Shown: piece after piece, positions 53,082 through 62,682 of the stretch | Layout: every line of letters begins with the position of its first letter | Numbering within the stretch: the first letter of the stretch is position 1 | From: Gemmatimonadota bacterium | GTDB lineage: Bacteria; ARS69 | Length of the DNA: 64,000 nt | Reading direction: 5' to 3' | Assembly: GCA_030747075.1 (NCBI GenBank) | Contig: JASLLL010000007.1 | Location: forward strand, 45,048-109,047 | Notes under the pieces: model-generated | The model's database searches: none | What the model was told of the DNA's origin: nothing | Seen by the model: the letters and a program-made list of their open reading frames with translations, nothing else | Translations under genes and position numbers: made by a program

Positions 53082-54191
53082 TCAACCTCCCTGCTTCTCG
53101 AGAAACCGCTGGCACGCCAGTGCCAGCACCGAACGGGCCGAAGACCGGCTCTCCGCCCGGCACGCCCTCGACATGGCCTCGCGGGTGGGAGCGTCTCGCA
53201 GCAGACGCTCCACCAGTCGTCCCAGCGACTCGGTGGTAAGGTCTTCTTCCGGAAGGACTCGCGCGGCCCCCGCCGCTTCCCGCTCTCGGGCATTCTCCAT
53301 CTGGTGGCCGCCCGCGGCAAATGGAAAAGGTACCAGCACGGCAGGAACTCCCGCCGCCGACAGCTCCGCCAGCGTGGTCGCTCCGGCCCGCGCCACCACA
53401 AGATCCGCGGCCGCGTAGGCGTCTCCGATCGCTTCGATGAAGGGCACCGTACGCACGCTCTCCGGCAGAGGTTCGGCCGCGGTCGAGTCCAGCCCGAAGC
53501 CCCGGTCCCCCGTCTGAATGATCCAGCTCACGCCCTCGCAGGTCTTCCCGTCCCGCGCCACGCCGAAAGCCGCGTGCGCCACGGCCCGCGCCCCCTGGCT
53601 TCCACCCAGCACCAGCACCACGCGGCCATTCGCGGAGAGCCCGAGTTCCGTCAGGAACCGCTCCCCGTCTCCTTCCTCCACCGACCGACGAACGGGCGTT
53701 CCGGTGACTCGTGCCCGAGAACGGCGCGGCAGGCGCGTCATCGCGACGGCATCCGAGACATGGACCTCGGTCGCGAAGAGCGAAGAGATGCGCGTCGCAA
53801 CCCCTGGCAGGCGATTCTGCTCCAGCACCAACGCCGGGATTCGCATCACCCACGCCAGAAAGACAAAAGGCCCGGAGACATATCCCCCGGTCCCTACCAC
53901 GACCTTCGGACGAACTCTTCTGAGCAATCGCCATGTGTCCAGGAAACCCGCAACCAGATAGTACGGTAGCGTCAGCCACGACCACCCGGGTCGCCGGGCC
54001 AGCCCGCGCATACGCACGAAGTCCGGTTCAAAGCCCGCTTGCCGAATCCACTCCGCACCCGGCTTCCCGGATGCGACCGCAAAGCGGACCGAAACCCCCT
54101 GCTGCTTTGCGGTCAGTTCCTCGGCCAGCGCGATTCCCGGGTAGATGTGCCCGCCCGTTCCGGAGGCGGCGATAAGAACTCCGCCATTCAT
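53082..54191 (-). CDS. murG: UDP-GlcNAc--lipid I N-acetylglucosaminyltransferase
   Basis: A 369-residue GT28 enzyme converting lipid I to lipid II at the inner membrane face. Landmarks: LIAASGTGGHIYPGIALAEE (G-loop 1), VVGTGGYVSGPFVFLA (G-loop 2), VLVLGGSQGARAV (G-loop 3) and ARAGATTLAELSAAGVPAVL with FPFAAGGHQMENA for sugar-nucleotide binding. ATG 54191 with GGAG 7 bases upstream. It lies 19 bases after ftsW. Confidence 0.97.
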   Translation of the reverse strand: MNGGVLIAASGTGGHIYPGIALAEELTAKQQGVSVRFAVASGKPGAEWIRQAGFEPDFVRMRGLARRPGWSWLTLPYYLVAGFLDTWRLLRRVRPKVVVGTGGYVSGPFVFLAWVMRIPALVLEQNRLPGVATRISSLFATEVHVSDAVAMTRLPRRSRARVTGTPVRRSVEEGDGERFLTELGLSANGRVVLVLGGSQGARAVAHAAFGVARDGKTCEGVSWIIQTGDRGFGLDSTAAEPLPESVRTVPFIEAIGDAYAAADLVVARAGATTLAELSAAGVPAVLVPFPFAAGGHQMENAREREAAGAARVLPEEDLTTESLGRLVERLLRDAPTREAMSRACRAESRSSARSVLALACQRFLEKQGG

Positions 54192-54210
54192 CAACCCTCT
54201 CCGAATCCGC

Positions 54211-55335
54211 TCATGCCACCACGCGTCGACGGCGCCCTCCGGTACGCGCCGAGATCGACAGCAGGATCCCCACTGCGCCCAGATTCATGACCATGGCCGA
54301 TCCCCCATAGCTAATGAAGGGAAGCGGCATACCCGCTGTCGGAACGAGTCCCAACACCACCAGGATATTCATCATCGCGACGAGCGCGACCATCATCGTC
54401 AACCCCAGTGCCAGAAACCTGCCGAACAGATCCGGTGCGCGATGGGCCACGCGAACCCCCCGCCACAGAAACATCGCGAACAGCGCGACAACCAGAACCG
54501 TCCCCACAAGTCCGAACTCCTCACCGAGGATCGCAAACACGAAGTCCGTGTGCGAGTCCGGAAGGAAGAACTCCGCCTGTCGCCCCTCTCCCGGCCCCAT
54601 TCCGATCAGCCCCCCCGACCCCAGGGCAACAAACGACTGATGGATCTGATAGCCGGCGTTCTGCGGGTCTCCCCCTTGGAGAAATGTGTTGAAACGCCGG
54701 GCAATGTGACTCTGCTGCGCTCCGAGGATCGCCACCACCGGGAGAACACATGCGCCGGATGCCATCATATGCGTAAGACGAGCCCCACCGAAGAAGAGCA
54801 TCGCGCCGGTCAGGAGTGAGATCGCAAGAACATTCCCATAGTTCGGTTGCTTCATGAGAAGCACGACAAAGACCCCGGCGACCGTACAGATCGGGGCGAA
54901 GCCGCGCCGATAGTCCCGGATGCGGCCTTCACCCTGGGAGAGAATGTGGGCGATGTAGACAACCAGTGCCATCTTCGCCAGTTCCGCTGGCTGCACCGCT
55001 GTGAAGCCAAGGTCGATCCAGCGAGTCGCACCCTTGCGAGTCACGGCCCACGGGAAGTCGGGTACGAGCGTCATCGCCAACAGCACGATGGAAGCTCCGA
55101 TCATCGGCATGGCCAGTCGGCGGGTTACGCGATAGTCGATCCTCGAGAAGAGGAACATCGTAATCAACCCGAGGCCCACCATGGACATGTGACGCAGGAA
55201 CATCGCGGTGCTGTTCCCGAAGTACCTCTGCGAAACCGGCGTGGTCGAAGAGAAAACTGCGGTGCTTCCGATAGCAAGCAGCACGAGCACGGTGCCGAAG
55301 AGCACGGGATCCCCCCCGGTGCCCCTAGCCTTCAT
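54211..55335 (-). CDS. ftsW: SEDS-family peptidoglycan polymerase FtsW
   Basis: A 374-residue protein with about ten helices that polymerises septal glycan from lipid II together with the class B PBP encoded in the same cluster. Landmarks: TRKGATRWIDLGFTAVQPAE, MKQPNYGNVLAISLLTGA, HTDFVFAILGEEFGLVG and LPFISYGGSAMVMNL. It overlaps the murD end by 11 bases. A basic tail (GGRRRRVV) closes the protein. Confidence 0.96.
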   Translation of the reverse strand: MKARGTGGDPVLFGTVLVLLAIGSTAVFSSTTPVSQRYFGNSTAMFLRHMSMVGLGLITMFLFSRIDYRVTRRLAMPMIGASIVLLAMTLVPDFPWAVTRKGATRWIDLGFTAVQPAELAKMALVVYIAHILSQGEGRIRDYRRGFAPICTVAGVFVVLLMKQPNYGNVLAISLLTGAMLFFGGARLTHMMASGACVLPVVAILGAQQSHIARRFNTFLQGGDPQNAGYQIHQSFVALGSGGLIGMGPGEGRQAEFFLPDSHTDFVFAILGEEFGLVGTVLVVALFAMFLWRGVRVAHRAPDLFGRFLALGLTMMVALVAMMNILVVLGLVPTAGMPLPFISYGGSAMVMNLGAVGILLSISARTGGRRRRVVA

Positions 55336-56746
55336 AGGTCTCCTCCTTGCGGCCTGAACCGCCGGTCAGTTGCCGGACAAGATCCCTGAAGGTCTCGCCT
55401 CGATGAGCGTAGTGGTCAAACTGATCAAAGCTCGCGCATCCGGGTGACAGCAATACTCGGTCGCCCGGTTGTGCGAGGGCCGCCGCCTGCGCGACGGCCT
55501 TCTCCAGCGTCCCCGAGCGCACCAGATCCGTGGCTCCGCGGAATGCGTCCTCCAGCAGCGAGCTGTCTTCCCCGATCAGAAAGACGGCGCGCGCGCCTTT
55601 TCCCACCGACTCTCTCACGCTCCGGAAGTCGCAGCCTTTGGCAACCCCTCCGGCGATCAGAATGGTCGGCACCTCTGCCTCCAGCGCCTTGGCGAGGCTT
55701 CCCGGGTTCGTGCTCTTCGAGTCGTTCACCCATTCGACGCCTCCGAGGGTCGCCACGGTCTCCATGCGATGCGGGAGCCCCCGAAACTCCCGCGCGCCGT
55801 CCGAGATGGCGTCCGCGGAGAGCCCGATGACCCGCGCTGCCAGAGACGCCGCCAGGAGGTTCTCCAGATTGTGCCCGCCGGGAAGATGCCACTCTGAAAG
55901 GGCGAAGACCGGGTCGGTCGCCCCGTCGGCACCCACCAGAGTAATCCGACCGTCCCGGATGAATGCCCCCGGCCCCGTGAAAGGATGCCGCCGGAAAAGG
56001 CGCGTCTGCGCCGGGAGCGTTGCGGCCCAGTCCGCAAGCACGGGATCGTCGCCGTTTAGAATGGCCACATCGCGCGGCTTCTGGTTTGCGAAGAGTCGCC
56101 GCTTCGACGCCGTGTAATGCTCGCTGTTGCCGTGCCAGTCGAAGTGGTCTTCGCCGAGGTTCAGGAGAACCGCCACATCCGGGCGAAACTCCTCGCAGGT
56201 GGCCAGCTGGAAGCTCGACACCTCCGCCACGACAAGGTCCCACTCTTCCCCGGCCAGCGAAGAGAGCGGCGTACCGACATTCCCTGCCACCGCGGTTCGT
56301 TGCCCGGCTGCCCGTCCCATGGCACCCAGCAGTTCCACGGTGGTGGTCTTGCCGTTCGTGCCGGTCACCGCGATCATCGGCGCGTCCAGAAACCACCAGC
56401 CCAGCTCGAGTTCGCTGCGCACCGGCAGTCCGTTTGCCCGAGCCTCGTCTAAGACGGGATTGCCGGGAGGGACACCCGGGCTTGCGATCACGAGATCCGC
56501 CCCCCGGAGCACTTCGGGACAATCCCCGCCGAGCCAGCCGTCGCCTCCGGGAATGCCTTCGCCCGAAACACCGAGTTCCGCCGCGCACCCCTGATCCGTC
56601 ACGCGCACCTTTGCGCCCGCCCGCTGGAGAAGAGCGGCCGCCGCCTTTCCGCTTCGGCCATACCCGAGCACCACGACCACGGCGTTCTCCAGGCAGGGCC
56701 CTCTTGCATTCAGCAGAGTCCGCGCGATGCCCGCTTCCCCTTTCAT
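55325..56746 (-). CDS. murD: UDP-N-acetylmuramoylalanine--D-glutamate ligase
   Basis: A 473-residue Mur ligase adding D-glutamate. Landmarks: VVVVLGYGRSGKAAAALLQR, IASPGVPPGNPVLDEA, ATP loop IAVTGTNGKTTTVELLGAM, AEVSSFQLATCEEF, NLGEDHFDWHG and VNDSKSTNPGSLAKAL. ATG 56746 overlaps the mraY stop (ATGA); the longer frame upstream is rejected for that reason. Confidence 0.97.
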   Translation of the reverse strand: MKGEAGIARTLLNARGPCLENAVVVVLGYGRSGKAAAALLQRAGAKVRVTDQGCAAELGVSGEGIPGGDGWLGGDCPEVLRGADLVIASPGVPPGNPVLDEARANGLPVRSELELGWWFLDAPMIAVTGTNGKTTTVELLGAMGRAAGQRTAVAGNVGTPLSSLAGEEWDLVVAEVSSFQLATCEEFRPDVAVLLNLGEDHFDWHGNSEHYTASKRRLFANQKPRDVAILNGDDPVLADWAATLPAQTRLFRRHPFTGPGAFIRDGRITLVGADGATDPVFALSEWHLPGGHNLENLLAASLAARVIGLSADAISDGAREFRGLPHRMETVATLGGVEWVNDSKSTNPGSLAKALEAEVPTILIAGGVAKGCDFRSVRESVGKGARAVFLIGEDSSLLEDAFRGATDLVRSGTLEKAVAQAAALAQPGDRVLLSPGCASFDQFDHYAHRGETFRDLVRQLTGGSGRKEETYEG

Positions 56747-57828
56747 CTCAACTTCAGCGTGGACAGCGACAGCAGCGCAAGAAGCCCCGCCACGATCCAG
56801 AATCGAACCACGACCTTGTTCTCCGCCCACCCCATCAACTCAAAGTGATGGTGAATGGGGGCCATGCGGAAGATCCGCTTCCCGCGGATCTTGAACGATG
56901 CCACCTGGAGAATCACGGAGACCGCCTCGAGCACGAAGAGACCCCCCACCATGGCCAGAATCAGCTCCATCTTGAGGAGGATGGCCACGGTTCCCAGTGC
57001 CCCTCCCAGCGCGAGTGACCCTGTGTCCCCCATGAAGACTTCCGCAGGGTGCGCGTTGTACCAGAGGAAGCCGAGCGCGGCGCCCAGCATGGACGCACAG
57101 AAGACCGCCAGTTCGCCGCTTCCCTGCAGATACGGGATCTTCAGGTATTCGGAGAACCCTGCGTGCCCGGACACATAGGACAAGCCTGCGAAGGCCAGCG
57201 CCGCAAAGACCATGACGCCGATCGCCAGTCCGTCCAGGCCGTCGGTCAGATTCACCGCATTGGATGTCCCGGCGATGACCAGAATCACAAACGGAATGTA
57301 CGCCCAGCCCAGATCGATCAGCGTCTCCTTGAGGAAAGGGACCGTGGTCTGTGTCGCAAGATTCGGATCCTCCGGGTACGCCACGAGAATCGCCCCCACG
57401 ATCAGTCCCAGCGAAACCTGCCCGGCAATCTTCGCACGGCCGACCAGCCCGCGAGGGTGGCCGCGAACGACCTGCAGGTAATCGTCGAGGAAGCCGATGG
57501 CACCCATCCAGAGTGTGGCAAACAGTGCAATGCGAACCTGCGGGCATCTCATGTCCGCCCAGAGAACCGTGGGAAGTACGATGGCGGCCAGAATCAGGAG
57601 ACCGCCCATGGTCGGAGTCCCGGTCTTGGTCTGATGCGCCGTCGGGCCCTCGTCCCGGACGCGCTTGAGAACTCCACGGTTGCGGAGTTTCGCGATCACC
57701 CACGGCCCCAGCACCACCGATAGCGTGAACGCCGTCAGCGCCGCATAGGCAGCCCGAAAGGTAATGTACCGAAACACATTGAAGACGAAGAGCTGGTCGC
57801 GAAGCGGATAGAGAAGCTCATACAGCAT
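56743..57828 (-). CDS. mraY: Phospho-N-acetylmuramoyl-pentapeptide-transferase
   Basis: A 361-residue ten-helix enzyme making lipid I from UDP-MurNAc-pentapeptide and undecaprenyl phosphate. Landmarks: EGPTAHQTKTGTPTMGGLLI, the aspartate-rich FLDDYLQV, NAVNLTDGLDGLAIG, NAHPAEVFMGDTGSLALGG and the final APIHHHFELMGW. ATG 57828 overlaps the murF end by 11 bases. Confidence 0.98.
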   Translation of the reverse strand: MLYELLYPLRDQLFVFNVFRYITFRAAYAALTAFTLSVVLGPWVIAKLRNRGVLKRVRDEGPTAHQTKTGTPTMGGLLILAAIVLPTVLWADMRCPQVRIALFATLWMGAIGFLDDYLQVVRGHPRGLVGRAKIAGQVSLGLIVGAILVAYPEDPNLATQTTVPFLKETLIDLGWAYIPFVILVIAGTSNAVNLTDGLDGLAIGVMVFAALAFAGLSYVSGHAGFSEYLKIPYLQGSGELAVFCASMLGAALGFLWYNAHPAEVFMGDTGSLALGGALGTVAILLKMELILAMVGGLFVLEAVSVILQVASFKIRGKRIFRMAPIHHHFELMGWAENKVVVRFWIVAGLLALLSLSTLKLR

Positions 57829-59209
57829 GATCTTCTCCGCACCGACGCGAGATCAGCTCGTCCACGACGATCTCCAACCCCATGCCGCGTGAACCCTTGA
57901 CCAGAACGGCGTCCCCCGGACCGACCCATTCGCCCAATGTCCGAGCCGCCGAGTCCGCATCCGACGCGGCGAGAATCTCCGGACGGGTGGACTTCCCGCC
58001 CTCGGCATGCGCCGCATGGAGCGCATCCCCCACGAGGATCGCGAAGTCGGGCCCCGTACTCTTCAGGTGCTCCATGAGTTCAGCGTGCAGCGAGGCGGAC
58101 TCCCCGCCAAGTTCCAGCATGTCTCCGAGAACGACGGCCTTCCGTCCGACTGTTTCCAGTCCGGCGAACCAGTCGAGAGCGGCCACGGCAGACCGGGGGT
58201 TTGAGTTGTAGGAGTCGTCTACAAGCAAGGCCCCGCCCACCTCGCGAACCGACAACCGGCCCGGGACCCCTTCGAATGTGGCCAGCGCCTCCAGCCCTCG
58301 CGAAATGGGAACCCCGTGGGCTTCACCCAGAGCAAGCGCAAAGAGCGCGTTTCGCACCTGATGGGGGCCGGGGACCATCAGCGAACCCTCGTGACCGCCC
58401 GACACACGAAAACGCGTGCCCGCTGTTCCCACCGGAATGAGGTTCTTCGCACGAAGATCGTTCCCCAGGTCGAACCCGACTCGCACGACATGGCGGCTCG
58501 CGCGGGACGCGGCCTCCGCCAGATGGAGATCGTCGCCATCCACCACGCAGATGCCCTCGGCGGGCACTGCCGCGAACAGCGCGAGTTTCTCGCCAAGGAC
58601 ACCCTCTACCGACCCGAACCCGTCCAGATGCGCGGGCGCGACATTGGTCAGCGCCGCCGCCGTAGGGCGCGCGATCCCTGCCAGACGAGCGATCTCCCCC
58701 GGGCGGGATGCGGCCAGTTCCAGGACGACAGCGTCCGGAGTTCCCTCGATTTCGAGAAGGGTGCGCGACAGCCCTTCGACCGTGTTGAAGTTGCCGGGAG
58801 ATCGTTCCACCCGGCCGACCCCCGAAAGAACCAGCGCCGTCATCTCCTTCACGCTGGTCTTCCCGACAGATCCCGTAATCCCGATGACCGGACAATCCCA
58901 TGCGTCACGCACGGAGGCCGCCAGCATGGAGAGCGCGTCCAACGGCTCCGCATGGCGAATCACCGCAGAGCCTCGCGGGAGCGCGCCCGACCATCCGGAG
59001 CGCACCACCACGACGGAACAGCCGGACCCGAAGGCTCCCGGGACGAAGTCCTCGCCCCGGAAACTGGCACCATCGAGAGCGAAGAACACATCGCCCGTCC
59101 GGGCCACCCGGCTGTCCGTCGTGACGGCGCCCACGCGTACGCCCCCTTCCCCTTCCAGCGTCCCACCCGTGATCCGCGCGACTTCCGCCGCAGTCCAGCG
59201 CCCCACCAT
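57818..59209 (-). CDS. murF: UDP-MurNAc-tripeptide--D-alanyl-D-alanine ligase
   Basis: A Mur ligase of about 463 residues that completes the pentapeptide. Landmarks: WTAAEVARITGGTLEGEGG, VTTDSRVARTGDVFFALDG, ATP loop GITGSVGKTSVKEMTAL, NFNTVEGLSRTLLEIEG, LTNVAPAHLDGFGSVEGV and DDSYNSNPRSAVAAL. The exact start is uncertain: ATG 59209, GTG 59206 (GGAGG 5 bases upstream) and GTG 59224 (GTGA overlap with murE) are all possible. Confidence 0.96.
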   Translation of the reverse strand: MVGRWTAAEVARITGGTLEGEGGVRVGAVTTDSRVARTGDVFFALDGASFRGEDFVPGAFGSGCSVVVVRSGWSGALPRGSAVIRHAEPLDALSMLAASVRDAWDCPVIGITGSVGKTSVKEMTALVLSGVGRVERSPGNFNTVEGLSRTLLEIEGTPDAVVLELAASRPGEIARLAGIARPTAAALTNVAPAHLDGFGSVEGVLGEKLALFAAVPAEGICVVDGDDLHLAEAASRASRHVVRVGFDLGNDLRAKNLIPVGTAGTRFRVSGGHEGSLMVPGPHQVRNALFALALGEAHGVPISRGLEALATFEGVPGRLSVREVGGALLVDDSYNSNPRSAVAALDWFAGLETVGRKAVVLGDMLELGGESASLHAELMEHLKSTGPDFAILVGDALHAAHAEGGKSTRPEILAASDADSAARTLGEWVGPGDAVLVKGSRGMGLEIVVDELISRRCGEDHAV

Positions 59210-59220
59210 GACCTCCGGCG

Positions 59221-60753
59221 TCACTGTGGCTTGTCCACGGAAGCGGCAGCCGCCGCCAGAATCTCCCGTTCGGGGAAGGGGTGGTCGATGCCTGCGACGG
59301 ACTGAACCGTCTCGTGGCCTTTCCCGACGGCCAGCACGACATCTCCCTCGTCGGCGAGCGTGACCGCCCGCAGAAGCGCCTCCTCCCGATCCGGCACCAC
59401 CTCCACCCGCTCCCTGCGACACCCCTCCCCCATCATCTGCGCAATGATCTCGTCGGGATCTTCGTTTCGCGGGTTGTCCGCCGTGAAGATGGCCACATCC
59501 GCCAGCGTCGAGGCCAGTTCCCCCATGACCGGACGCTTGGACGAATCACGATCGCCGCCGCATCCCAGGACCACGAGAACACGCCCCCGCGCGATCCGGC
59601 GAGCCACCTCCAGCGCAAGCCGAAGCCCATCCGGCGTGTGAGCATAGTCCACGAAAGCGTCAAAGCGCCCGGTGTGAACACGCTCGAATCGCCCGGAAGG
59701 AAGTTCCGCCTGCTCAAGGCCGCGCACCGTATCCGCCAGCGAGATCCCCATCCCATGGGCCAGCGCCGCCGCCGCCAGGGCGTTTTCGATATTGTGCAAT
59801 CCCGGCAACCCAATCCGGGTGTCCGCGGATCCCGCCGGAGTGGTGAGGCAAAACGCACTGCCCGAACCGGTCGAACGGACCCCGTGGGCGGTCACATCCC
59901 CATCACCACCACCCGTCGAGAAGAGGAGGACCTCTTCTACCCCGTCCCGGATACGATCCGCCCAGGGGTCGTTCGCATTGATGACTGCCCGCGGACCACC
60001 GGGGCCCGATCCGGGCGCCAGGAGTTCGCGGAACAGGCGCGCCTTGGAGCGCCCGTACGCGTCCATGTCTCCGTGCCAGTCCAGGTGCTCCGGCGAGAGG
60101 TTGAGAAACGCCGCTCCCGCAAAGGACATGCCGTCAACGCGACGAAGGTCCAGAGCATGGGACGAGACCTCCAGCGCCGCCATGCTCGCACCCTGTTCCA
60201 CCGCGTCCGACAGGGCCGCCTGAAGATCCGGTGCCTCCGGAGTGGTCCGAGCCTGCGGGGAGACACCTGCGGGAAGGCTGGTTCCGAGCGTCCCGATCAT
60301 CGCGGGCTTCCGACCGGCCACACTCCCGATCGACCGCAGCAGATAGACCGTGGTGGTCTTGCCGTTCGTCCCGGTGACGCCGATCACGGGAAGTCGATCC
60401 GCAGGATGCCCCCACGCCCTTGCAGCAAGCATCGCCACCGCGAGACGCGGTTCGTCCGCCTCGACCCATCCGAGGTCGGTGCGATCCGGAGCGGCCACAC
60501 CGCTGGCAACCACCACGGCGGATGCCCCGCGCTCTCTGGCATCTTCCAGGTAGGCGACCCCGTCCGCGTGCTGTCCCCGCAAGGCCACGAAGACATCGCC
60601 CGGTGTGATCTTCCGGGAATCAAGCTGCACTCGTCTCACCGGCAGGTGGCCGCCGCGCAGAACGCGCATCCCGTCCAGACCGCCCACGAGGTCGCTCAGG
60701 GTACGGCCCGTCGTTCGCCTTCGGCGTTCACTCATCGCCGCCGCGAAGATCAT
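59221..60753 (-). CDS. murE: UDP-MurNAc-L-alanyl-D-glutamate--meso-DAP ligase
   Basis: A 510-residue Mur ligase adding the third stem residue. Landmarks: LDSRKITPGDVFVALRG, ATP loop GVTGTNGKTTTVYLLRS, ALEVSSHALDLRRVDGM, NLSPEHLDWHGDM and DYAHTPDGLRLAL. The specificity motif is DNPR (in TADNPRNEDPDEI), which indicates meso-diaminopimelate rather than lysine and so Gram-negative-type peptidoglycan. ATG 60753 overlaps the ftsI stop (ATGA) with AGGAG 8 bases upstream. Confidence 0.97.
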   Translation of the reverse strand: MIFAAAMSERRRRTTGRTLSDLVGGLDGMRVLRGGHLPVRRVQLDSRKITPGDVFVALRGQHADGVAYLEDARERGASAVVVASGVAAPDRTDLGWVEADEPRLAVAMLAARAWGHPADRLPVIGVTGTNGKTTTVYLLRSIGSVAGRKPAMIGTLGTSLPAGVSPQARTTPEAPDLQAALSDAVEQGASMAALEVSSHALDLRRVDGMSFAGAAFLNLSPEHLDWHGDMDAYGRSKARLFRELLAPGSGPGGPRAVINANDPWADRIRDGVEEVLLFSTGGGDGDVTAHGVRSTGSGSAFCLTTPAGSADTRIGLPGLHNIENALAAAALAHGMGISLADTVRGLEQAELPSGRFERVHTGRFDAFVDYAHTPDGLRLALEVARRIARGRVLVVLGCGGDRDSSKRPVMGELASTLADVAIFTADNPRNEDPDEIIAQMMGEGCRRERVEVVPDREEALLRAVTLADEGDVVLAVGKGHETVQSVAGIDHPFPEREILAAAAASVDKPQ

Positions 60754-62324
60754 CCGGCCTTCTCCTCTTCCGGGTTGGAGAGGACCGTTGCGAGTTCGCC
60801 CGGTTGCCGCAAAGCCAGAATGCTGCCCTCCACCACCCGCCGGAAACAGGGGGCCGCAATGCTTCCGCCGTACCCCACCCCGCGCGGCGCTTCCACCATG
60901 ATCGCGCCGACAAGCGTCGGCCGCTCCGCCGGGAGGTATCCCACGAACGATGCAATGTGGCGGCGCGGGTCGTAGCGACCGGTGCGCGGGTCCACATACT
61001 GCGCCGTTCCCGTCTTCCCGCAGACACGAAGACCGGGGATCGCGGCCTCTGTCCCGGTGCCTTCGCAGACCACGGCGGCCAGCATGGCGGTGAGGCTCTC
61101 GGCAGTGGATCGCGAAATCACACGGCGTACAGCGCGGGGGCGGAAAGACCGCACCAGCGAACCATTCGGCGCCCGCACCTCTCGAACGATCCGGGGCTTC
61201 ATGAGGAGCCCGCCATTCGCGATGGAGGAGTATGCGCAAGCCAGCTGGACCATGGTGACGGAGACTTCCTGCCCGATGGCGATCGACTCCAGGGAGCGAC
61301 CCGACCAGTCTGCCGGGCGGCGAAGCGTGCCACTGACCTCGCCCGGAAGATCAATCCCCGTGATGCAGCCGAACCCGAACGCCCGCGCATACTCGTAGAG
61401 GCGATTGCGGCCGACCCGTCGCGCCAGGCGTGCCGTTGCGGTATTGATCGACTGCGCGATTGTCTCTTCGACCGTCACCCAGCCATAGTCCTCCTTGTCG
61501 TGAAGAGGGCTTCCTCCCGCAAGGCTCATTTCCAGCGAGGATTCCAGCAGCGTCGAAGGAGTCGCAAGGCCCTCTTCCAGCGCGGCCGCCACCGTCACCA
61601 CCTTGAAGGTGGACCCCGGCTCGTTCCGATCGGTAACGATGCGGTTTCTGCGCGCACCCCACTCTGATGCAGCATAGCGACCCGGGTCGAAACCGGGCCA
61701 GCAGCCCATCGCAAGGATGTCTCCGGTACGCGGGTCCATGAACAGGCCCGAAGCGGAACGGGCACCGGTCCTCTCAACGGTCCGACGCAGTTCTCTCTCC
61801 AGAACAGACTGGGTGGTGGTATCGAGCGTCAGGTGCAGCGTCGCGCCGTCCTTCGGATCCTGGACGGTGCCCCACGATGCGGAGAACTTGAGACCCCTTC
61901 CGTCCCTGCCCACTGTTCGCTCGCCGGGGATACCGCGCACAAGCTCGTCGAAGCGCTCTTCCAGGCCTTCGGCACCGCGACCATCCGCCATGCAGAACCC
62001 CACGACATGGGCCCCGGTGGTCCCTTCGGGATAGAGGCGGGAAGGCTCCGTTCGCTCACGAAGATTGCCCGGCAGCGTGATGGCAAGCGGGGTGCCTTCG
62101 CGGTCGAGGATGGCTCCACGAGCCGCGGGCAGTTGCTGGCGATGCTCCTGTTGCCTTCTGGCTTCATCCTTCAGGGAGCGCGCCTGGATCACCTGCACCT
62201 GAACAAGGCGAGCCACGACCACCATGCCCACAATGCCTGCCAGGACCAATCCGAGAACAACGCGGGACTCAAACCGACCTGCCGCTCTCCGCTTCCCAGC
62301 CACCGCCGCCCCCTTCCGCGACAC
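60750..62324 (-). CDS. ftsI: Penicillin-binding protein 3 / FtsI class B transpeptidase
   Basis: A 524-residue bitopic transpeptidase for septal cross-linking. A basic head and one helix (VVLGLVLAGIVGMVVVARLV) precede the pedestal domain (RGAILDREGTPLAITLPGN). The transpeptidase motifs follow: SxxK in NEPGSTFKVVTVAAAL, SxN in AQSINTATARLA and KTG in RVCGKTGTAQYVDP. No PASTA domains are present. GTG start 62324 lies 4 bases after ftsL. Confidence 0.97.
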   Translation of the reverse strand: MSRKGAAVAGKRRAAGRFESRVVLGLVLAGIVGMVVVARLVQVQVIQARSLKDEARRQQEHRQQLPAARGAILDREGTPLAITLPGNLRERTEPSRLYPEGTTGAHVVGFCMADGRGAEGLEERFDELVRGIPGERTVGRDGRGLKFSASWGTVQDPKDGATLHLTLDTTTQSVLERELRRTVERTGARSASGLFMDPRTGDILAMGCWPGFDPGRYAASEWGARRNRIVTDRNEPGSTFKVVTVAAALEEGLATPSTLLESSLEMSLAGGSPLHDKEDYGWVTVEETIAQSINTATARLARRVGRNRLYEYARAFGFGCITGIDLPGEVSGTLRRPADWSGRSLESIAIGQEVSVTMVQLACAYSSIANGGLLMKPRIVREVRAPNGSLVRSFRPRAVRRVISRSTAESLTAMLAAVVCEGTGTEAAIPGLRVCGKTGTAQYVDPRTGRYDPRRHIASFVGYLPAERPTLVGAIMVEAPRGVGYGGSIAAPCFRRVVEGSILALRQPGELATVLSNPEEEKAG

Positions 62325-62328
62325 TCCC

Positions 62329-62682
62329 TCAGCCTGCCTCCCCGCTCACGGAGATCCAGACAACGTCTCCCCACGCCGGAGCCGAAAGCCCCAGACGCCG
62401 GTCGGCCAGCGGTGCAATCCTCTCCCAGGTGGACAACCTCGAACGCGCTCCCTCCAGACGCAGGAGCGTGCGTTCCATGGACTCCCGTCGTGAAACGAGG
62501 CCGTCACGCTCACGAAGAGCTTCGGAGAGCCGGAGGCGCTCCCACACACAAGAGAAGAGGAGCGGGACGCCGACGACCAGTACGACGACACCCCCCACAA
62601 CCCGCCGACGATCTCTCCTCCGCCGTCGCGATGTGGCCGCGGCCTGTCCCGCCCTCTCCGCGCTGTTCGTATTCGGACTCAA
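62329..62682 (-). CDS. ftsL: Cell division protein FtsL
   Basis: A 117-residue small bitopic protein: arginine-rich cytoplasmic head (SRRRRRDRRR), one helix (VVGGVVVLVVGVPLLFSCVW) and a coiled-coil (LRLSEALRERDGLVSRRES). The short C-terminal segment (LGLSAPAWGDVVWISV) is like those in other FtsL proteins. Sequence conservation is weak in this family, so the call depends on size, topology and position between rsmH and ftsI. TTG start 62682 overlaps the rsmH stop (TTGA). Confidence 0.88.
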   Translation of the reverse strand: MSPNTNSAERAGQAAATSRRRRRDRRRVVGGVVVLVVGVPLLFSCVWERLRLSEALRERDGLVSRRESMERTLLRLEGARSRLSTWERIAPLADRRLGLSAPAWGDVVWISVSGEAG